Shown here in pieces: positions 1 to 8,608 of a DNA stretch of 38,145 nucleotides. Location: the NCBI GenBank assembly GCA_052066835.1, contig JBQHRJ010000023.1, one strand, 5' to 3'. Position numbers and translations under genes: made by a program. Source of the stretch: UBA2821 sp902763335. Its GTDB lineage: Bacteria > Bacillota > Clostridia > Lachnospirales > Lachnospiraceae. Positions within the stretch are counted from its first letter, which is position 1, and every line of letters starts with the position of its first letter. Under the pieces are notes generated by a model, which did no database searches, had not been told where the DNA came from, and saw only the letters and a program-made list of their open reading frames with translations.

Positions 1-123
1 GACAAAATCCGTATTGTACTTGATAACCTGAAAGTGCATACATCCGAGGCAACAAGAAATTATCTTGCTACCGTGCCCGGAAGGTTTGAATTTGTATTCA
101 CGCCTAAGCACAAATGCAGATAG
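1..123 (+). pseudogene. IS630-type transposase fragment (5' cut by window edge, 3' broken)
   Basis: Frame 1 from base 1 reads DKIRIVLDNLKVHTSEA and on to GRFEFVFTPKH, then leaves the family pattern and stops at TAG 121-123. The VLDNLxxH segment and the FxFxxTPKHxSWLN region are characteristic of the catalytic DDE core of IS630/Tc1-like transposases. The expected continuation after TPKH (a Ser-Trp-Leu-Asn block with the last acidic residue) is missing, so the copy is broken right there and cannot be active. The upstream part lies outside the window. Family recognition is from memory of the motif, so the subfamily is not assigned. Confidence 0.7.
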
Positions 124-416
124 TAATCGATTTGTCAAAAGAGGTAAAAAGACGGGTCGCATTTACTTTTGCATAAGATATAGCGAGTCGTCTGTTTGCC
201 ATGCAAAAAACTATAACTGCTTTGTCTGGGATGCACTAATTATAGCATCTCATTCAAAAAGAAACACTAAAATTTAGTGTCTAAAAGGCTTAAAAATCGA
301 CTTCGTGTAATTGAGCGATATTTCAGTCAAGGTTCAGTCTTTCATTCAACGGAATCAGATAAGAGATAAATTCTTTCTGGTTCTTATTTTTTTTAATAAA
401 AAAGGAAAAGAGGGTG
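124..416. other. Non-coding stretch behind the transposase fragment
   Basis: About 290 bases without a convincing gene. A short open stretch at 282-369 (KRLKNRLRVIERYF...) follows no recognisable family and has no start signal. It may be remnant sequence of the same insertion. A T-rich run at about 386-394 precedes the next gene. Confidence 0.4.
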
Positions 417-605
417 ATGAGATTGATTACAATGTTGTTCATATGGGTGTTTAAGTTGATGCTGTCACCAATATACATAATAGTCTGGCTGACGCTGCTC
501 CCATTTAGAATATTTTTTATACCATTTAAAACAAAGGATAAGGAACATATAGGGTTATTTAATTCAATAGGATTGTGCCTGATGTTTCATGATTTATTTA
601 AATAA
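417..605 (+). CDS. Small hydrophobic protein of unknown function
   Basis: A 62-residue protein, mostly one or two hydrophobic segments (about residues 4-35, MLFIWVFKLMLSPIYIIVWL...), followed by a short charged tail. I do not recognise a family. ATG 417 is preferred over the GTG at 414 because a purine-rich GGAAAAG lies at 403-409. It ends 15 bases before the HIRAN gene, so the two are probably co-transcribed. The protein is likely an inner-membrane peptide. Confidence 0.5.
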   Translation: MRLITMLFIWVFKLMLSPIYIIVWLTLLPFRIFFIPFKTKDKEHIGLFNSIGLCLMFHDLFK

Positions 606-620
606 TAGGAGGATATAGTG

Positions 621-947
621 ATGGATGATATGTATTTTACAATTGCCGGCTGCAGTCATTATTTTGGAAGCAGTTTTATGGAAAAAGGAATGAAGGTGAA
701 ACTTATAAAAGAGCCTGATAATAAATATGACAAGGAAGCAATACAGGTCATGATAAAGGGGCTTGGAAAAGTAGGATATGTTGCGAATAGCCCTTTTACA
801 GTTAAAGGTGAATCAATGAGTGCCGGCAGATTATACGATAAAATTGGAGATAAGGCAAAGGGAAAGATTGAGTTTGTTGTTGATGGTGGAATTGTGTGCA
901 GGATTACAGATGCTGGTATGTCCACAGGAGTTGTATTAACCAAATAG
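621..947 (+). CDS. Stand-alone HIRAN domain protein
   Basis: A 108-residue protein that is essentially one HIRAN domain: FTIAGCSHYFGSSFMEKG, then KLIKEPDNKYDKEAIQV, then GKVGYVANSP. The features visible are the V/I-x-G start, the central E-P-x-N-x-x-D-x-x-A-I block and the G-x-V-G-Y-V-x-N end. HIRAN domains bind DNA 3' ends in helicases such as HLTF. Small bacterial HIRAN-only proteins are common but their roles are mostly unknown. The start at ATG 621 is set by AGGAGG at 608-613; the GTG just upstream is too close to it. It sits directly behind the small membrane gene. Confidence 0.8.
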   Translation: MDDMYFTIAGCSHYFGSSFMEKGMKVKLIKEPDNKYDKEAIQVMIKGLGKVGYVANSPFTVKGESMSAGRLYDKIGDKAKGKIEFVVDGGIVCRITDAGMSTGVVLTK

Positions 948-997
948 AAGCAAATATCCCCGGATATGTTATTTGAATCTAATACATAAATGTTATG

Positions 998-1026
998 TTG
1001 TGACAATTAAGGATATGTGCTATCAT
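998..1026 (+). promoter_or_regulatory. Predicted sigma-A promoter for the oxidoreductase fusion gene
   Basis: TTGTGA at 998-1003 and TATCAT at 1021-1026 are separated by 17 bases. They lie about 53 bases upstream of the ATG at 1079, whose ribosome site is GAAGGGAG. Confidence 0.5.
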
Positions 1027-1078
1027 ATAACAAAGCATAGCTTCATAGATTTTATAATACATCAGAAGGGAGATTATC

Positions 1079-2548
1079 ATGAAAAACATTAACTGGGCTG
1101 TTCTCGGAACAGGTGTTATCGCCAATGAAATGGCGAACGCATTAAAGAAAAATGGCAAAAACATTTATGCAGTCGGCAACAGAACTTATGAAAAAGCTGT
1201 GGCATTTGGAGAAAAATATGGTATCAAAAAAGTTTATTCGGATTACAACGAAATGTTTACGGACCCGGATGTAGATGTGATTTATATAACAACTCCGCAT
1301 AATACACATATAAATTTTGTAAAAAAGGCTATAGAAAACGGTAAGCATGTTCTTATAGAGAAATCTATTACGCTTAACAGTGATGAATTAAGTGAGATAG
1401 TTTCGATGGCAAAAGAAAAAGGCGTGGTTATTGCAGAGGCAATGACTATATATCATATGCCGGTTTATACAAAACTTAGAGAAATTCTAGCATCGGGAAA
1501 GCTTGGAAAAGTAAATCTGATAACAATGAATTTTGGAAGCTTTAAAGAATACGATATGAATAACCGCTTTTTTAACCGTAATCTTGCCGGAGGTGCAATG
1601 CTTGATATTGGAGTTTATGCACTTTCTTTTATCAGATGGTTTATGGAGTCAAAACCTGACAATATACAGTCACAGGTCAAGCTTGCACCGACCGGAGTTG
1701 ACGAACAGGTGGGAATGTTACTGACGAATAAAGAGGGACAGATGGCAACCGTTATGCTGTCGCTTCATTCAAAACAGCCTAAACGTGGAATGGTCTCATG
1801 TGAAAAGGGTTACATTGAAATTATGGAATATCCCAGAGCGTGGGAGGCAAAAATAACATATACCGACAGCGGTGAAACAGAGATAATAAAGGCGGGAAAC
1901 AATGCAGATGCCCTTGCTTATGAACTTTCCGACATGGAAAAGGCCATTAACGGTGATGAGAACTGCATGTATCTAGATTATACAACAGATGTTATGGATA
2001 TGATGACAGAGTTTCGTAAGACATGGAACCTTTCATATCCGGAGGAAACCGGAACTGCTAAGATATCACCATCGGCAAACATAGTAAAGGAATCGACCAT
2101 AATGGGCGATGTGACAGTCGGCGAGAATAGTACAATATTGTTTTATGCCGTGCTTCGAGGCAATGATAATAAGATTGTGGTGGGAGACGGAACAAATATA
2201 CAGGATAATTGCACATTGCATACGTCACTTGTTGATCCGGTCATACTTGGCAAAAATGTTACGGTAGGGCACAATGCAATAGTACATGGGTGTAGGGTTG
2301 GCGATAACACTCTCATTGGAATGGGAGCGACCATAATGAACGGTACAGTTATAGGAAAAAACTGTCTCATAGCGGCAGGAAGTCTTGTGCTTGAACACCA
2401 GAGTATTCCGGATGGAAGTCTTGTTATGGGAAGCCCTGCAAAGGTAAAGCGTAAGCTTACGGATGACGAAATAAAAAATCTTGAAAACAGTGCGGCACAT
2501 TATATTGAAACAGGCAGAAAACTTAGAGAACAGGGATATTGTGTGTAA
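1079..2548 (+). CDS. Gfo/Idh/MocA oxidoreductase fused to a gamma-carbonic-anhydrase-like domain
   Basis: A 489-residue two-domain protein. Residues 1 to about 325 are a Gfo/Idh/MocA NAD(P)-dependent dehydrogenase: Rossmann motif GTGVIANEMANAL near the N-terminus, TTPHNTH, then EKSI, a variant of the family's EKP motif that carries the catalytic lysine. Residues about 330-489 are a left-handed beta-helix of hexapeptide repeats (PSANIVKESTIMGDVTVG...) of the YrdA/PaaY/gamma-carbonic-anhydrase type. It keeps the three zinc-type histidines (H381 in CTLH, H398 and H403 in GHNAIVHG) and the N-x-Q before them. The usual R-G-D is R-G-N-D here. Each domain is normally a separate protein of about 330 and 165 residues, so this looks like a genuine gene fusion with no stop or frameshift between the halves. 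The substrate cannot be read from the sequence. Confidence 0.88.
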   Translation: MKNINWAVLGTGVIANEMANALKKNGKNIYAVGNRTYEKAVAFGEKYGIKKVYSDYNEMFTDPDVDVIYITTPHNTHINFVKKAIENGKHVLIEKSITLNSDELSEIVSMAKEKGVVIAEAMTIYHMPVYTKLREILASGKLGKVNLITMNFGSFKEYDMNNRFFNRNLAGGAMLDIGVYALSFIRWFMESKPDNIQSQVKLAPTGVDEQVGMLLTNKEGQMATVMLSLHSKQPKRGMVSCEKGYIEIMEYPRAWEAKITYTDSGETEIIKAGNNADALAYELSDMEKAINGDENCMYLDYTTDVMDMMTEFRKTWNLSYPEETGTAKISPSANIVKESTIMGDVTVGENSTILFYAVLRGNDNKIVVGDGTNIQDNCTLHTSLVDPVILGKNVTVGHNAIVHGCRVGDNTLIGMGATIMNGTVIGKNCLIAAGSLVLEHQSIPDGSLVMGSPAKVKRKLTDDEIKNLENSAAHYIETGRKLREQGYCV

Positions 2549-2603
2549 ACATGACGGCTGCATTTCCATACAAAAACTTTACAAACTAATAACCCCTACA
2601 CCC

Positions 2604-2632
2604 TTGAGAACCCTTGAAAAATATTATATAAT
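2604..2632 (+). promoter_or_regulatory. Predicted sigma-A promoter for the phosphofructokinase operon
   Basis: TTGAGA (2604-2609) and a perfect TATAAT (2627-2632) with a 17-base spacer, 36 bases before the ATG at 2668. The -35 lies in a short direct repeat, CCCTTGA, at 2601-2607 and 2611-2617. The following genes to recR are tightly packed and may share this promoter. Confidence 0.65.
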
Positions 2633-2667
2633 ATTATCTAGCTAAATCGGAAAGGTGGATATGATAT

Positions 2668-3738
2668 ATGAAGATAGGAATGCTTACCAGTGGTGGAGAT
2701 TGTCAGAGTCTTAATGCTTCTATGAGAGGTGTTGCGAAAACATTATATAATAATTTAAAGGACGTGGAAATAATAGGGTTTCATGAGGGATACAAAGGAC
2801 TTATGTACGGAGAGTATCATACTATGGAACCGAAAGATTTTTCGGGAATTCTTACACAGGGTGGAACTATTATAGGAACATCCAGACAGCCTTTTAAACT
2901 TATGGGAACACCTGATGCCAACGGAATGGACAAGGTTGAGGCAATGAAGAAAACATATAAGAAATTAGGACTTGAGTGTCTTGTTATTCTTGGTGGAAAT
3001 GGAACTCACAAGACAGCCAATCTTTTGTCAGAGCAGGGACTTAATGTAGTGACACTTCCTAAGACCATTGACAATGATATATGGGGAACGGATATTACAT
3101 TTGGTTTCCAGAGTGCGGTAGACATTGCGACAAGTGCAATTGACTGTATCCATACAACGGCAGCATCACACGGAAGAGTGTTCATAGTTGAAGTTATGGG
3201 ACATAAGGTAGGATGGCTCACATTACATGCCGGAGTTGCGGGAGGAGCAGATATAATACTTCTGCCGGAAATACCATATGATATAGATAAGGTCGTAAAG
3301 GCTATCCAGAAACGTACCGAAGAGGGCAAGAGATTTTCAATACTTGCTGTTGCAGAAGGTGCCATATCAAAAGAGGATGCGGCACTATCAAAGAAAGAAT
3401 TAAAAAAGAAAAGAGCAAAGACCCAGTATCCTTCTATTTCATATGAAGTCGGAGCAGAGATAGAGAAACGTACAGGACAGGAAGTCAGAGTTACCATACC
3501 GGGACATACACAGAGAGGTGGCGGACCGTGTCCTTATGACAGAGTTATTTCGACAAGATTCGGTTCGGCAGCAGCAGAACTTATATTGAATAAAGAATAC
3601 GGATACATGGTTGGAATGAAAAATGGAGAGATAGTAAAAGTTCCGCTTGGAGAAGTGGCAGGAAAACTTAAGATGGTAGAGCCTGACTCTTCATTTATAC
3701 ATGAGATAAAGAATCTGGGAATAAGCTTCGGAGATTAA
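2668..3738 (+). CDS. 6-phosphofructokinase (group III type, ATP or PPi)
   Basis: A 356-residue cytoplasmic glycolytic enzyme that phosphorylates fructose 6-phosphate. Visible motifs are the N-terminal GMLTSGGDCQSLNA phosphate-binding loop, TSRQPF, the phosphoryl donor site GGNGT (residues 109-113), the catalytic PKTIDNDIWGTD, the substrate loop VEVMGHKVGWL and the PGHTQRGG end motif. The residue after the donor-site GG/GN matters: the Gly at 112 is the kind usually found in ATP-dependent enzymes, while PPi enzymes have Asp. Position 111 is Asn where most PFKs have an Mg-binding Asp. I recall GGNGT in other Clostridia, so it is probably a lineage trait. The donor therefore remains uncertain. 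The start has an AAAGGTGG ribosome site. Its stop is 4 bases from dnaX. Confidence 0.9.
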   Translation: MKIGMLTSGGDCQSLNASMRGVAKTLYNNLKDVEIIGFHEGYKGLMYGEYHTMEPKDFSGILTQGGTIIGTSRQPFKLMGTPDANGMDKVEAMKKTYKKLGLECLVILGGNGTHKTANLLSEQGLNVVTLPKTIDNDIWGTDITFGFQSAVDIATSAIDCIHTTAASHGRVFIVEVMGHKVGWLTLHAGVAGGADIILLPEIPYDIDKVVKAIQKRTEEGKRFSILAVAEGAISKEDAALSKKELKKKRAKTQYPSISYEVGAEIEKRTGQEVRVTIPGHTQRGGGPCPYDRVISTRFGSAAAELILNKEYGYMVGMKNGEIVKVPLGEVAGKLKMVEPDSSFIHEIKNLGISFGD

Positions 3739-3742
3739 TAAA

Positions 3743-5341
3743 ATGTCATATACAGCGTTATATAGAAAATTCAGACCGCAGGATTTTGAAGGTGTTAAGG
3801 GACAGGAACATATTACTTCAACACTTAAAAATCAGATAAGAGCAGATAGGATAGGACATGCCTATCTGTTTTGCGGAACAAGAGGAACAGGTAAGACAAG
3901 TGTTGCCAAGATATTTGCAAAGGCGGTAAATTGTCTGAATCCGGTGGATGGAAATCCGTGCAATGAATGTGAAGTGTGCAAATCAATAAATAATGGAACA
4001 TCCATGAATGTCATTGAGATAGATGCCGCATCAAATAACGGCGTGGAAAATATCAGGCAGATAGTAGAGGAAGTCAAGTATTCACCGACAGAGGGAAGAT
4101 ATAAGGTATACATCATAGATGAGGTTCATATGCTGTCCATAGGAGCGTTCAACGCATTGTTAAAGACACTGGAGGAACCACCGTCATATGTAATGTTTGT
4201 ACTTGCAACGACTGAGGTGCATAAGATACCCATAACCATACTTTCGAGATGTCAGCGATATGATTTTAAGAGGATAAATGTGGATACCATATCTGCCAGA
4301 ATGCGTGAACTGTGCGATATAGAGGGTATGCAGGCAGAGGACAGGGCGCTTAAATATATAGCCAAAGCGGCAGACGGTTCCATGCGAGACGCACTCAGTC
4401 TGCTGGACCAGTGCAGTGCATTTTACATGGACAGGGAACTTACTTATGATAATGTACTTGAAGTACTTGGTGCGGTGGATACGCAGGTGTTTAGTGAAAT
4501 GTTAGAACATATTGTGGCAGGAGATTCCATCAGCTGCATACACAAGCTTGATGAGCTTATAATGCTTGGAAGAGATTTGTCACAATTCGTTATGGATTTT
4601 GTCTGGTATTTAAGAAATCTGTTGCTTATATCGGCATCTGACAATGCACAGGAAGTTGTGGATGCGTCGGCTGAGCGTATGGCTGCCATGCAGGAAGAGG
4701 CAGAGAAGATAAATACAGACACACTGATGAGATATATCAGGGTATTTTCGGAACTCAGCGGTAAATTAAAATTTGCATCGCAAAAGAGAGTTCTTATAGA
4801 AGTTGCACTTATTAAACTTACAAGACCGGCGATGGAGAAGAATTATGATTCTATTCTTCAGAGACTTGAACAGATAGAACACAGACTGGATTCAGGTGAG
4901 ATAAATATAAGTATTCCACAGCAGAGTGTGGAGATGCAGCAGATAAATAATGCATCGGAAAATGTACCGGCAGAGACGAAGGCACCACTCCCGAAAGCTA
5001 TCCCTGAGGATATAAAACAGGCGGCGGCAAACTGGGGTAGGATAATGATGCAGATGAACGGTGCACAGAGAGCATGTCTCCGGGACTGTAAGGTAAGTGC
5101 AGGAGAAGATAATAAGCTTTATCTTGTATTTCAGAATGAAATCAATTATACTATGTTTATTGGCCGTGATAAAAGTGAAGAAAATAACAGAACTTCAGAG
5201 ATTGAAAAGATGCTGGCTGATATAACGGGCAAATCCATAGAAGTTGAGATAAAACTTCTTCAGCCTGAGCAGCATTATAATGACAATTATACGGAAATAA
5301 AAAATGCGATTAATATGGATATAGAAGAGGAGGATTTTTAA
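3743..5341 (+). CDS. dnaX: DNA polymerase III subunits gamma/tau
   Basis: A 532-residue clamp-loader ATPase. The N-terminus MSYTALYRKFRPQDF is the family signature. Walker A is GTRGTGKTS at residues 45-53. The zinc module uses C64, C73, C76 and C79. Walker B is VYIIDEVHML, and sensor 1 is FVLATTEVHKIP with the following LSRCQRYDFKRI. Domain III follows. The C-terminal part is shorter than in tau of E. coli, and I see no obvious A6G-type slippage site, so a separate gamma form is not predicted. The start lies 4 bases behind the phosphofructokinase stop, with GGAG at 3730-3733. It is followed one base later by ybaB, giving the classic dnaX-ybaB-recR order. Confidence 0.97.
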   Translation: MSYTALYRKFRPQDFEGVKGQEHITSTLKNQIRADRIGHAYLFCGTRGTGKTSVAKIFAKAVNCLNPVDGNPCNECEVCKSINNGTSMNVIEIDAASNNGVENIRQIVEEVKYSPTEGRYKVYIIDEVHMLSIGAFNALLKTLEEPPSYVMFVLATTEVHKIPITILSRCQRYDFKRINVDTISARMRELCDIEGMQAEDRALKYIAKAADGSMRDALSLLDQCSAFYMDRELTYDNVLEVLGAVDTQVFSEMLEHIVAGDSISCIHKLDELIMLGRDLSQFVMDFVWYLRNLLLISASDNAQEVVDASAERMAAMQEEAEKINTDTLMRYIRVFSELSGKLKFASQKRVLIEVALIKLTRPAMEKNYDSILQRLEQIEHRLDSGEINISIPQQSVEMQQINNASENVPAETKAPLPKAIPEDIKQAAANWGRIMMQMNGAQRACLRDCKVSAGEDNKLYLVFQNEINYTMFIGRDKSEENNRTSEIEKMLADITGKSIEVEIKLLQPEQHYNDNYTEIKNAINMDIEEEDF

Positions 5342-5342
5342 C

Positions 5343-5687
5343 ATGGCAAAAAGAGGAGGATTTCCGGGTGGAATGCCGGGAAACATGAACAACCTTATGA
5401 AACAGGCACAGAAGATGCAGAGACAGATGGAAGAGACTACCAAGGAGCTTGAGAGCAAGGAAGTCACTGCAAAAGCAGGTGGCGGTGCAGTTGAGGTTAC
5501 GGTATCAGGTAAGAAAGAAGTAGTCAGCGTGAAGATATCGGAAGAGGTTGTTGATCCTGATGATATAGAGATGCTTGAGGACCTTATAGTAGCGGCAACA
5601 AATGAAGCACTCAGACAGATGGAAGAGATATCTCAGAGCCAGATGGCTAAGATAACAGGAGGATTAGGCGGAGGATTTCCGTTCTAA
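5343..5687 (+). CDS. ybaB: YbaB/EbfC nucleoid-associated protein
   Basis: A 114-residue small DNA-binding protein. The N-terminus is Gly/Met rich (GGFPGGMPGNMNNL), then comes the amphipathic helix MKQAQKMQRQMEETTKELE, then the core beta strand region VEVTVSGKKEVVSVKI and DPDDIEMLEDLIVAATNEAL, all diagnostic of the YbaB/EbfC family. The family forms dimers that bind DNA around the chromosome. It sits between dnaX and recR as in most Firmicutes and overlaps neither. The tail is Gly-rich (GGLGGGFPF), which is typical. Confidence 0.96.
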   Translation: MAKRGGFPGGMPGNMNNLMKQAQKMQRQMEETTKELESKEVTAKAGGGAVEVTVSGKKEVVSVKISEEVVDPDDIEMLEDLIVAATNEALRQMEEISQSQMAKITGGLGGGFPF

Positions 5688-5695
5688 GGTAAAGT

Positions 5696-6292
5696 ATGGA
5701 TTACTACAGTAAATATATTAATAAGTTGATAGAAGAATTTGCAAAGCTTCCGGGCGTTGGCAGCAAGTCAGCCCAGAGGCTTGCGTTCTATATACTCAAT
5801 ATGCCGCAGGAACAGGTGAATGGATTTACGGATGCCATAATCAAGGCGAAGAGTCATGTAAGATATTGCAAATGCTGTTTTACACTGACGGATGATGAAG
5901 TATGTCCTATATGCAGAAGTGATAAGAGAGACCACAGTGTTATAATGGTGGTGGAGAATACCAGAGATCTTGCAGCTTATGAAAAGACAGGAAAGTATAA
6001 TGGTGTGTATCATGTGTTGCATGGTGCCATATCACCGACGCTTGGAATAGGACCAAACGACATAAAGTTAAAAGAACTTATGGAAAGACTCCGCGGGGAT
6101 GTGAAAGAGGTTATCATATCTACGAATTCAAGCGTGGAAGGCGAGGCTACAGCATTATATATAAGTAAGCTTATCAAACCGGCAGGAATCAAGGTCAGCC
6201 GAATAGCCAGCGGAGTTCCGGTGGGAGGCGATATCGAATATATCGATGAAGTGACACTGCTTAGGGCATTAGAGGGCAGAACAGATATGTAA
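5696..6292 (+). CDS. recR: Recombination mediator RecR
   Basis: A 198-residue protein that works with RecO (and RecF) to load RecA on gapped DNA. It has the N-terminal helix-hairpin-helix (LPGVGSKSAQRLA, residues 18-30), a four-cysteine zinc finger (C58, C61, C70, C73), the Toprim domain (VMVVENTRDLAAYEKTG) and the Walker-like LHGAISPTLGIGP segment. The length is exactly that of the family (about 198-200). It lies 8 bases behind ybaB and 21 bases before the JetA-like gene, so the condensin-like genes probably share its transcript. Confidence 0.97.
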   Translation: MDYYSKYINKLIEEFAKLPGVGSKSAQRLAFYILNMPQEQVNGFTDAIIKAKSHVRYCKCCFTLTDDEVCPICRSDKRDHSVIMVVENTRDLAAYEKTGKYNGVYHVLHGAISPTLGIGPNDIKLKELMERLRGDVKEVIISTNSSVEGEATALYISKLIKPAGIKVSRIASGVPVGGDIEYIDEVTLLRALEGRTDM

Positions 6293-6313
6293 TGGAAAGG
6301 AACGAAAGCAGAT

Positions 6314-7843
6314 ATGTCCGAAGAATATGTGTTGACGCGTGATATTATATATGACCATAGTGAACGTATGCTGAATATCAGAAAATATTACCCATTTTTC
6401 AAGGTGGCAGATACATCCTTTAAGCAGTACAGGGATGGAGAATTTGAATGTCTTGATATGGGATATATTCTGATGGCAGTACTACGTTTTTTTATTGAGA
6501 AAAATAATTTTGATGAAGAATATGTAACATATGAGCAGTACTATGATTTTATGGTGGAAATCCTACACAGGGATTTCGGTGTAAGACCTGATGAAGACAT
6601 TGAGAAAGAACTGGTATTGTATATATTTGATAAGATAAGTAATGATGGAAAACCGTTTGTGTATGAATATTTTAATCCGGTGGATAAGAAGAAGCAGAAT
6701 GTCAGAGTGCGGTTGATAGACAGCAGGATTGAGAATGACACGGTATATTACAGTATAACTTCTGATGCAGTCGAATTTTACCTTGATACTAAAGAGGTAA
6801 GGGATGAGAGCAACATAACCATGGAGCAGCTCCTTTTGGGAAAACTCATATCGTCGAAGAATTTTAGGGGTGGAACACAGGTAGTCAGACGGATTAATAA
6901 TGAAGTAGGACGGATAATAGCGAGAAAGAACGAGGTCCTTAATATATTAAGCCACGATGTATTTAAGGGTGTCAGGGAATATCAGGACTTTAATGATAAT
7001 GTGGTTAAGTGGTTCGATGAGGAGCAGAAGCTTTTTGCGAAAAATAAGGAGCTGATAGATCAGGCACTCAGACAGGGGGAGCGGGAGAACAGCTTTTATT
7101 CTGCCATGGAGGAAATATACCAGCTTGAGAGTGAACTTAACAGGGCAATCACTAGACATGGAAAACTGTTAAGTGAGTGTACTGATTTGCAGATGAAAGC
7201 GGATGAACTTATATCTAAAGCTAAGTATGGAAGACTCAGAACATCATTTGACTTTACGGATTATATGAGCAGAGTTATGGAGACAGACAGGGCAGAACTC
7301 CTTGAGAATATTATAATGCCGATGCTTGGCTTAAACATCAGAAAAAGATTCGACCTTGTTAGCATAGACGATATGCTGACATATGGACCGGAAAAAGAAG
7401 AGGCGGGAGAAAAAATAACAGATGAGGAGATTAAGGATTATGTCTATGAAGATGAAAAAGAGGATGAGAGAATAAAATGGAATTACCGGATATTTACGGA
7501 TGTTTTATTTAAACTAGTGAAATCTAAGCGGGAAATCGAACTTACAGAGTTTGAAAATGCAGTATCAGATACAACGGGAAAAGATGTACTCAAAAATGGT
7601 GACTGGTATTCCTATCTGGTTCATCTGTGCCAGAAGAAACATTACTCCGTAAATGATATAATCAGCCGGACAGATACATTTCTTGAGGAGATTATAAAAG
7701 AGTATCTTGAAGAAAGCGAAGAACGGTATATGGCATATAAAAATCTGGTATTTAATATACAGACAACGGGACAGGAGATAGTATCAGAGGGGATTTCAGA
7801 GAGAATGAATCTGATAATCTGTGCAGAGGAAGATAGTCACTAA
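6314..7843 (+). CDS. JetA/MksF-like kleisin of a Wadjet/Mks condensin
   Basis: A 509-residue protein recognised as the JetA/MksF type (the DUF5716-like group) from context and pattern. It has a helical N-terminus rich in aromatic residues (DHSERMLNIRKYYPFFKVAD), a long predicted helical and coiled-coil middle at about residues 230-310 (EEQKLFAKNKELIDQALRQ, MEEIYQLESELNRAI) and an acidic linker (DEEIKDYVYEDEKEDERIK). In Mks and Wadjet complexes this subunit is the kleisin that links the SMC-like heads and binds the JetB/MksE dimer. It is the first of three genes with JetB-like and JetC-like products. The name rests on operon order and general features more than on a single motif. Confidence 0.75.
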   Translation: MSEEYVLTRDIIYDHSERMLNIRKYYPFFKVADTSFKQYRDGEFECLDMGYILMAVLRFFIEKNNFDEEYVTYEQYYDFMVEILHRDFGVRPDEDIEKELVLYIFDKISNDGKPFVYEYFNPVDKKKQNVRVRLIDSRIENDTVYYSITSDAVEFYLDTKEVRDESNITMEQLLLGKLISSKNFRGGTQVVRRINNEVGRIIARKNEVLNILSHDVFKGVREYQDFNDNVVKWFDEEQKLFAKNKELIDQALRQGERENSFYSAMEEIYQLESELNRAITRHGKLLSECTDLQMKADELISKAKYGRLRTSFDFTDYMSRVMETDRAELLENIIMPMLGLNIRKRFDLVSIDDMLTYGPEKEEAGEKITDEEIKDYVYEDEKEDERIKWNYRIFTDVLFKLVKSKREIELTEFENAVSDTTGKDVLKNGDWYSYLVHLCQKKHYSVNDIISRTDTFLEEIIKEYLEESEERYMAYKNLVFNIQTTGQEIVSEGISERMNLIICAEEDSH

Positions 7844-7867
7844 AGTGTTTGGAAATGGAGTGTACAT

Positions 7868-8608
7868 ATGGAAAACAGAAATCTGGAAAAGGCGCTGGAG
7901 ATATTTTCAGCATTGATAAAAGGCGAGGAAATCAGCAGAAAAAATAAAGATACAGCCTCTCTATATGATGAATATAACGATAATGCACAGGTGTATGACA
8001 TAGTTACAATGATGTGTAAGAAAATGAACCTGTCACTGTATGAATATAAGGATACACTGTATGTTTCACCGGGGGTGGGAAACAAAGTATTCGGATACAG
8101 TAACGAGGAATTAAAAAGAGAGATAGGTATAAGAGTAAATCGGGAACTGTATCTGTGTTATTTTATAATGTATGGTGTTATAACAAGATTTTATACGGAT
8201 ACGTCTACAGGTACATTTACAGAGTATGTGAGAAGAGAAGATATAATAAATACAGTTAATGGAATGCTTGCCTCTACCATGAAGAATATAGGAATCATGA
8301 CACTGGATGAGGTTAAGGAAAACAGCTTTGAGGCTGTAGCGGCATTGTGGGAGGAGCTTCCACTTGTTATCAGCGAGGAGACTTCTGTCGTAAAAGCTGC
8401 GAGAGGTTCAAAATCAGGATTTGTAAAGATGGTGTTTAATTTTATGGAGAAACAGGGACTTCTTGTGGAAAATGAGGGAAGATATTATCCTACAGGGAGA
8501 CTTTCGGCACTGATTGAGAATTATTTTGAACAGTATAAGGGTGAATTGTACAATATAGTGAAAGGAGCAGCAGAAGATGCCACATATAAACAGAATCAGG
8601 GTGAATAA
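7868..8608 (+). CDS. JetB/MksE-like subunit
   Basis: A 246-residue protein, probably the winged-helix KITE-type partner (MksE/JetB; in Firmicutes often called DUF6063). The sequence is mixed alpha/beta without known catalytic motifs. Its C-terminal part (SGFVKMVFNFMEKQGLLVENEGRYYPTGRL) reads as a winged helix, with a short helix and a two-strand wing. The start ATG 7868 follows GGAG at about 7857. Its last 32 bases overlap the start of the ATPase gene, so the two are translationally coupled, as is usual for subunits of one complex. Confidence 0.7.
   Translation: MENRNLEKALEIFSALIKGEEISRKNKDTASLYDEYNDNAQVYDIVTMMCKKMNLSLYEYKDTLYVSPGVGNKVFGYSNEELKREIGIRVNRELYLCYFIMYGVITRFYTDTSTGTFTEYVRREDIINTVNGMLASTMKNIGIMTLDEVKENSFEAVAALWEELPLVISEETSVVKAARGSKSGFVKMVFNFMEKQGLLVENEGRYYPTGRLSALIENYFEQYKGELYNIVKGAAEDATYKQNQGE

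Noticed and set aside
65..277. 70-codon open frame behind the transposase fragment
   Set aside because: No ribosome site or family. It overlaps the broken transposase in another frame, and its composition is that of a random frame.
3743..5341. Programmed frameshift in dnaX giving a gamma form
   Set aside because: I saw no A6G-like slippery run followed by a hairpin in the gene, so only one product is listed.
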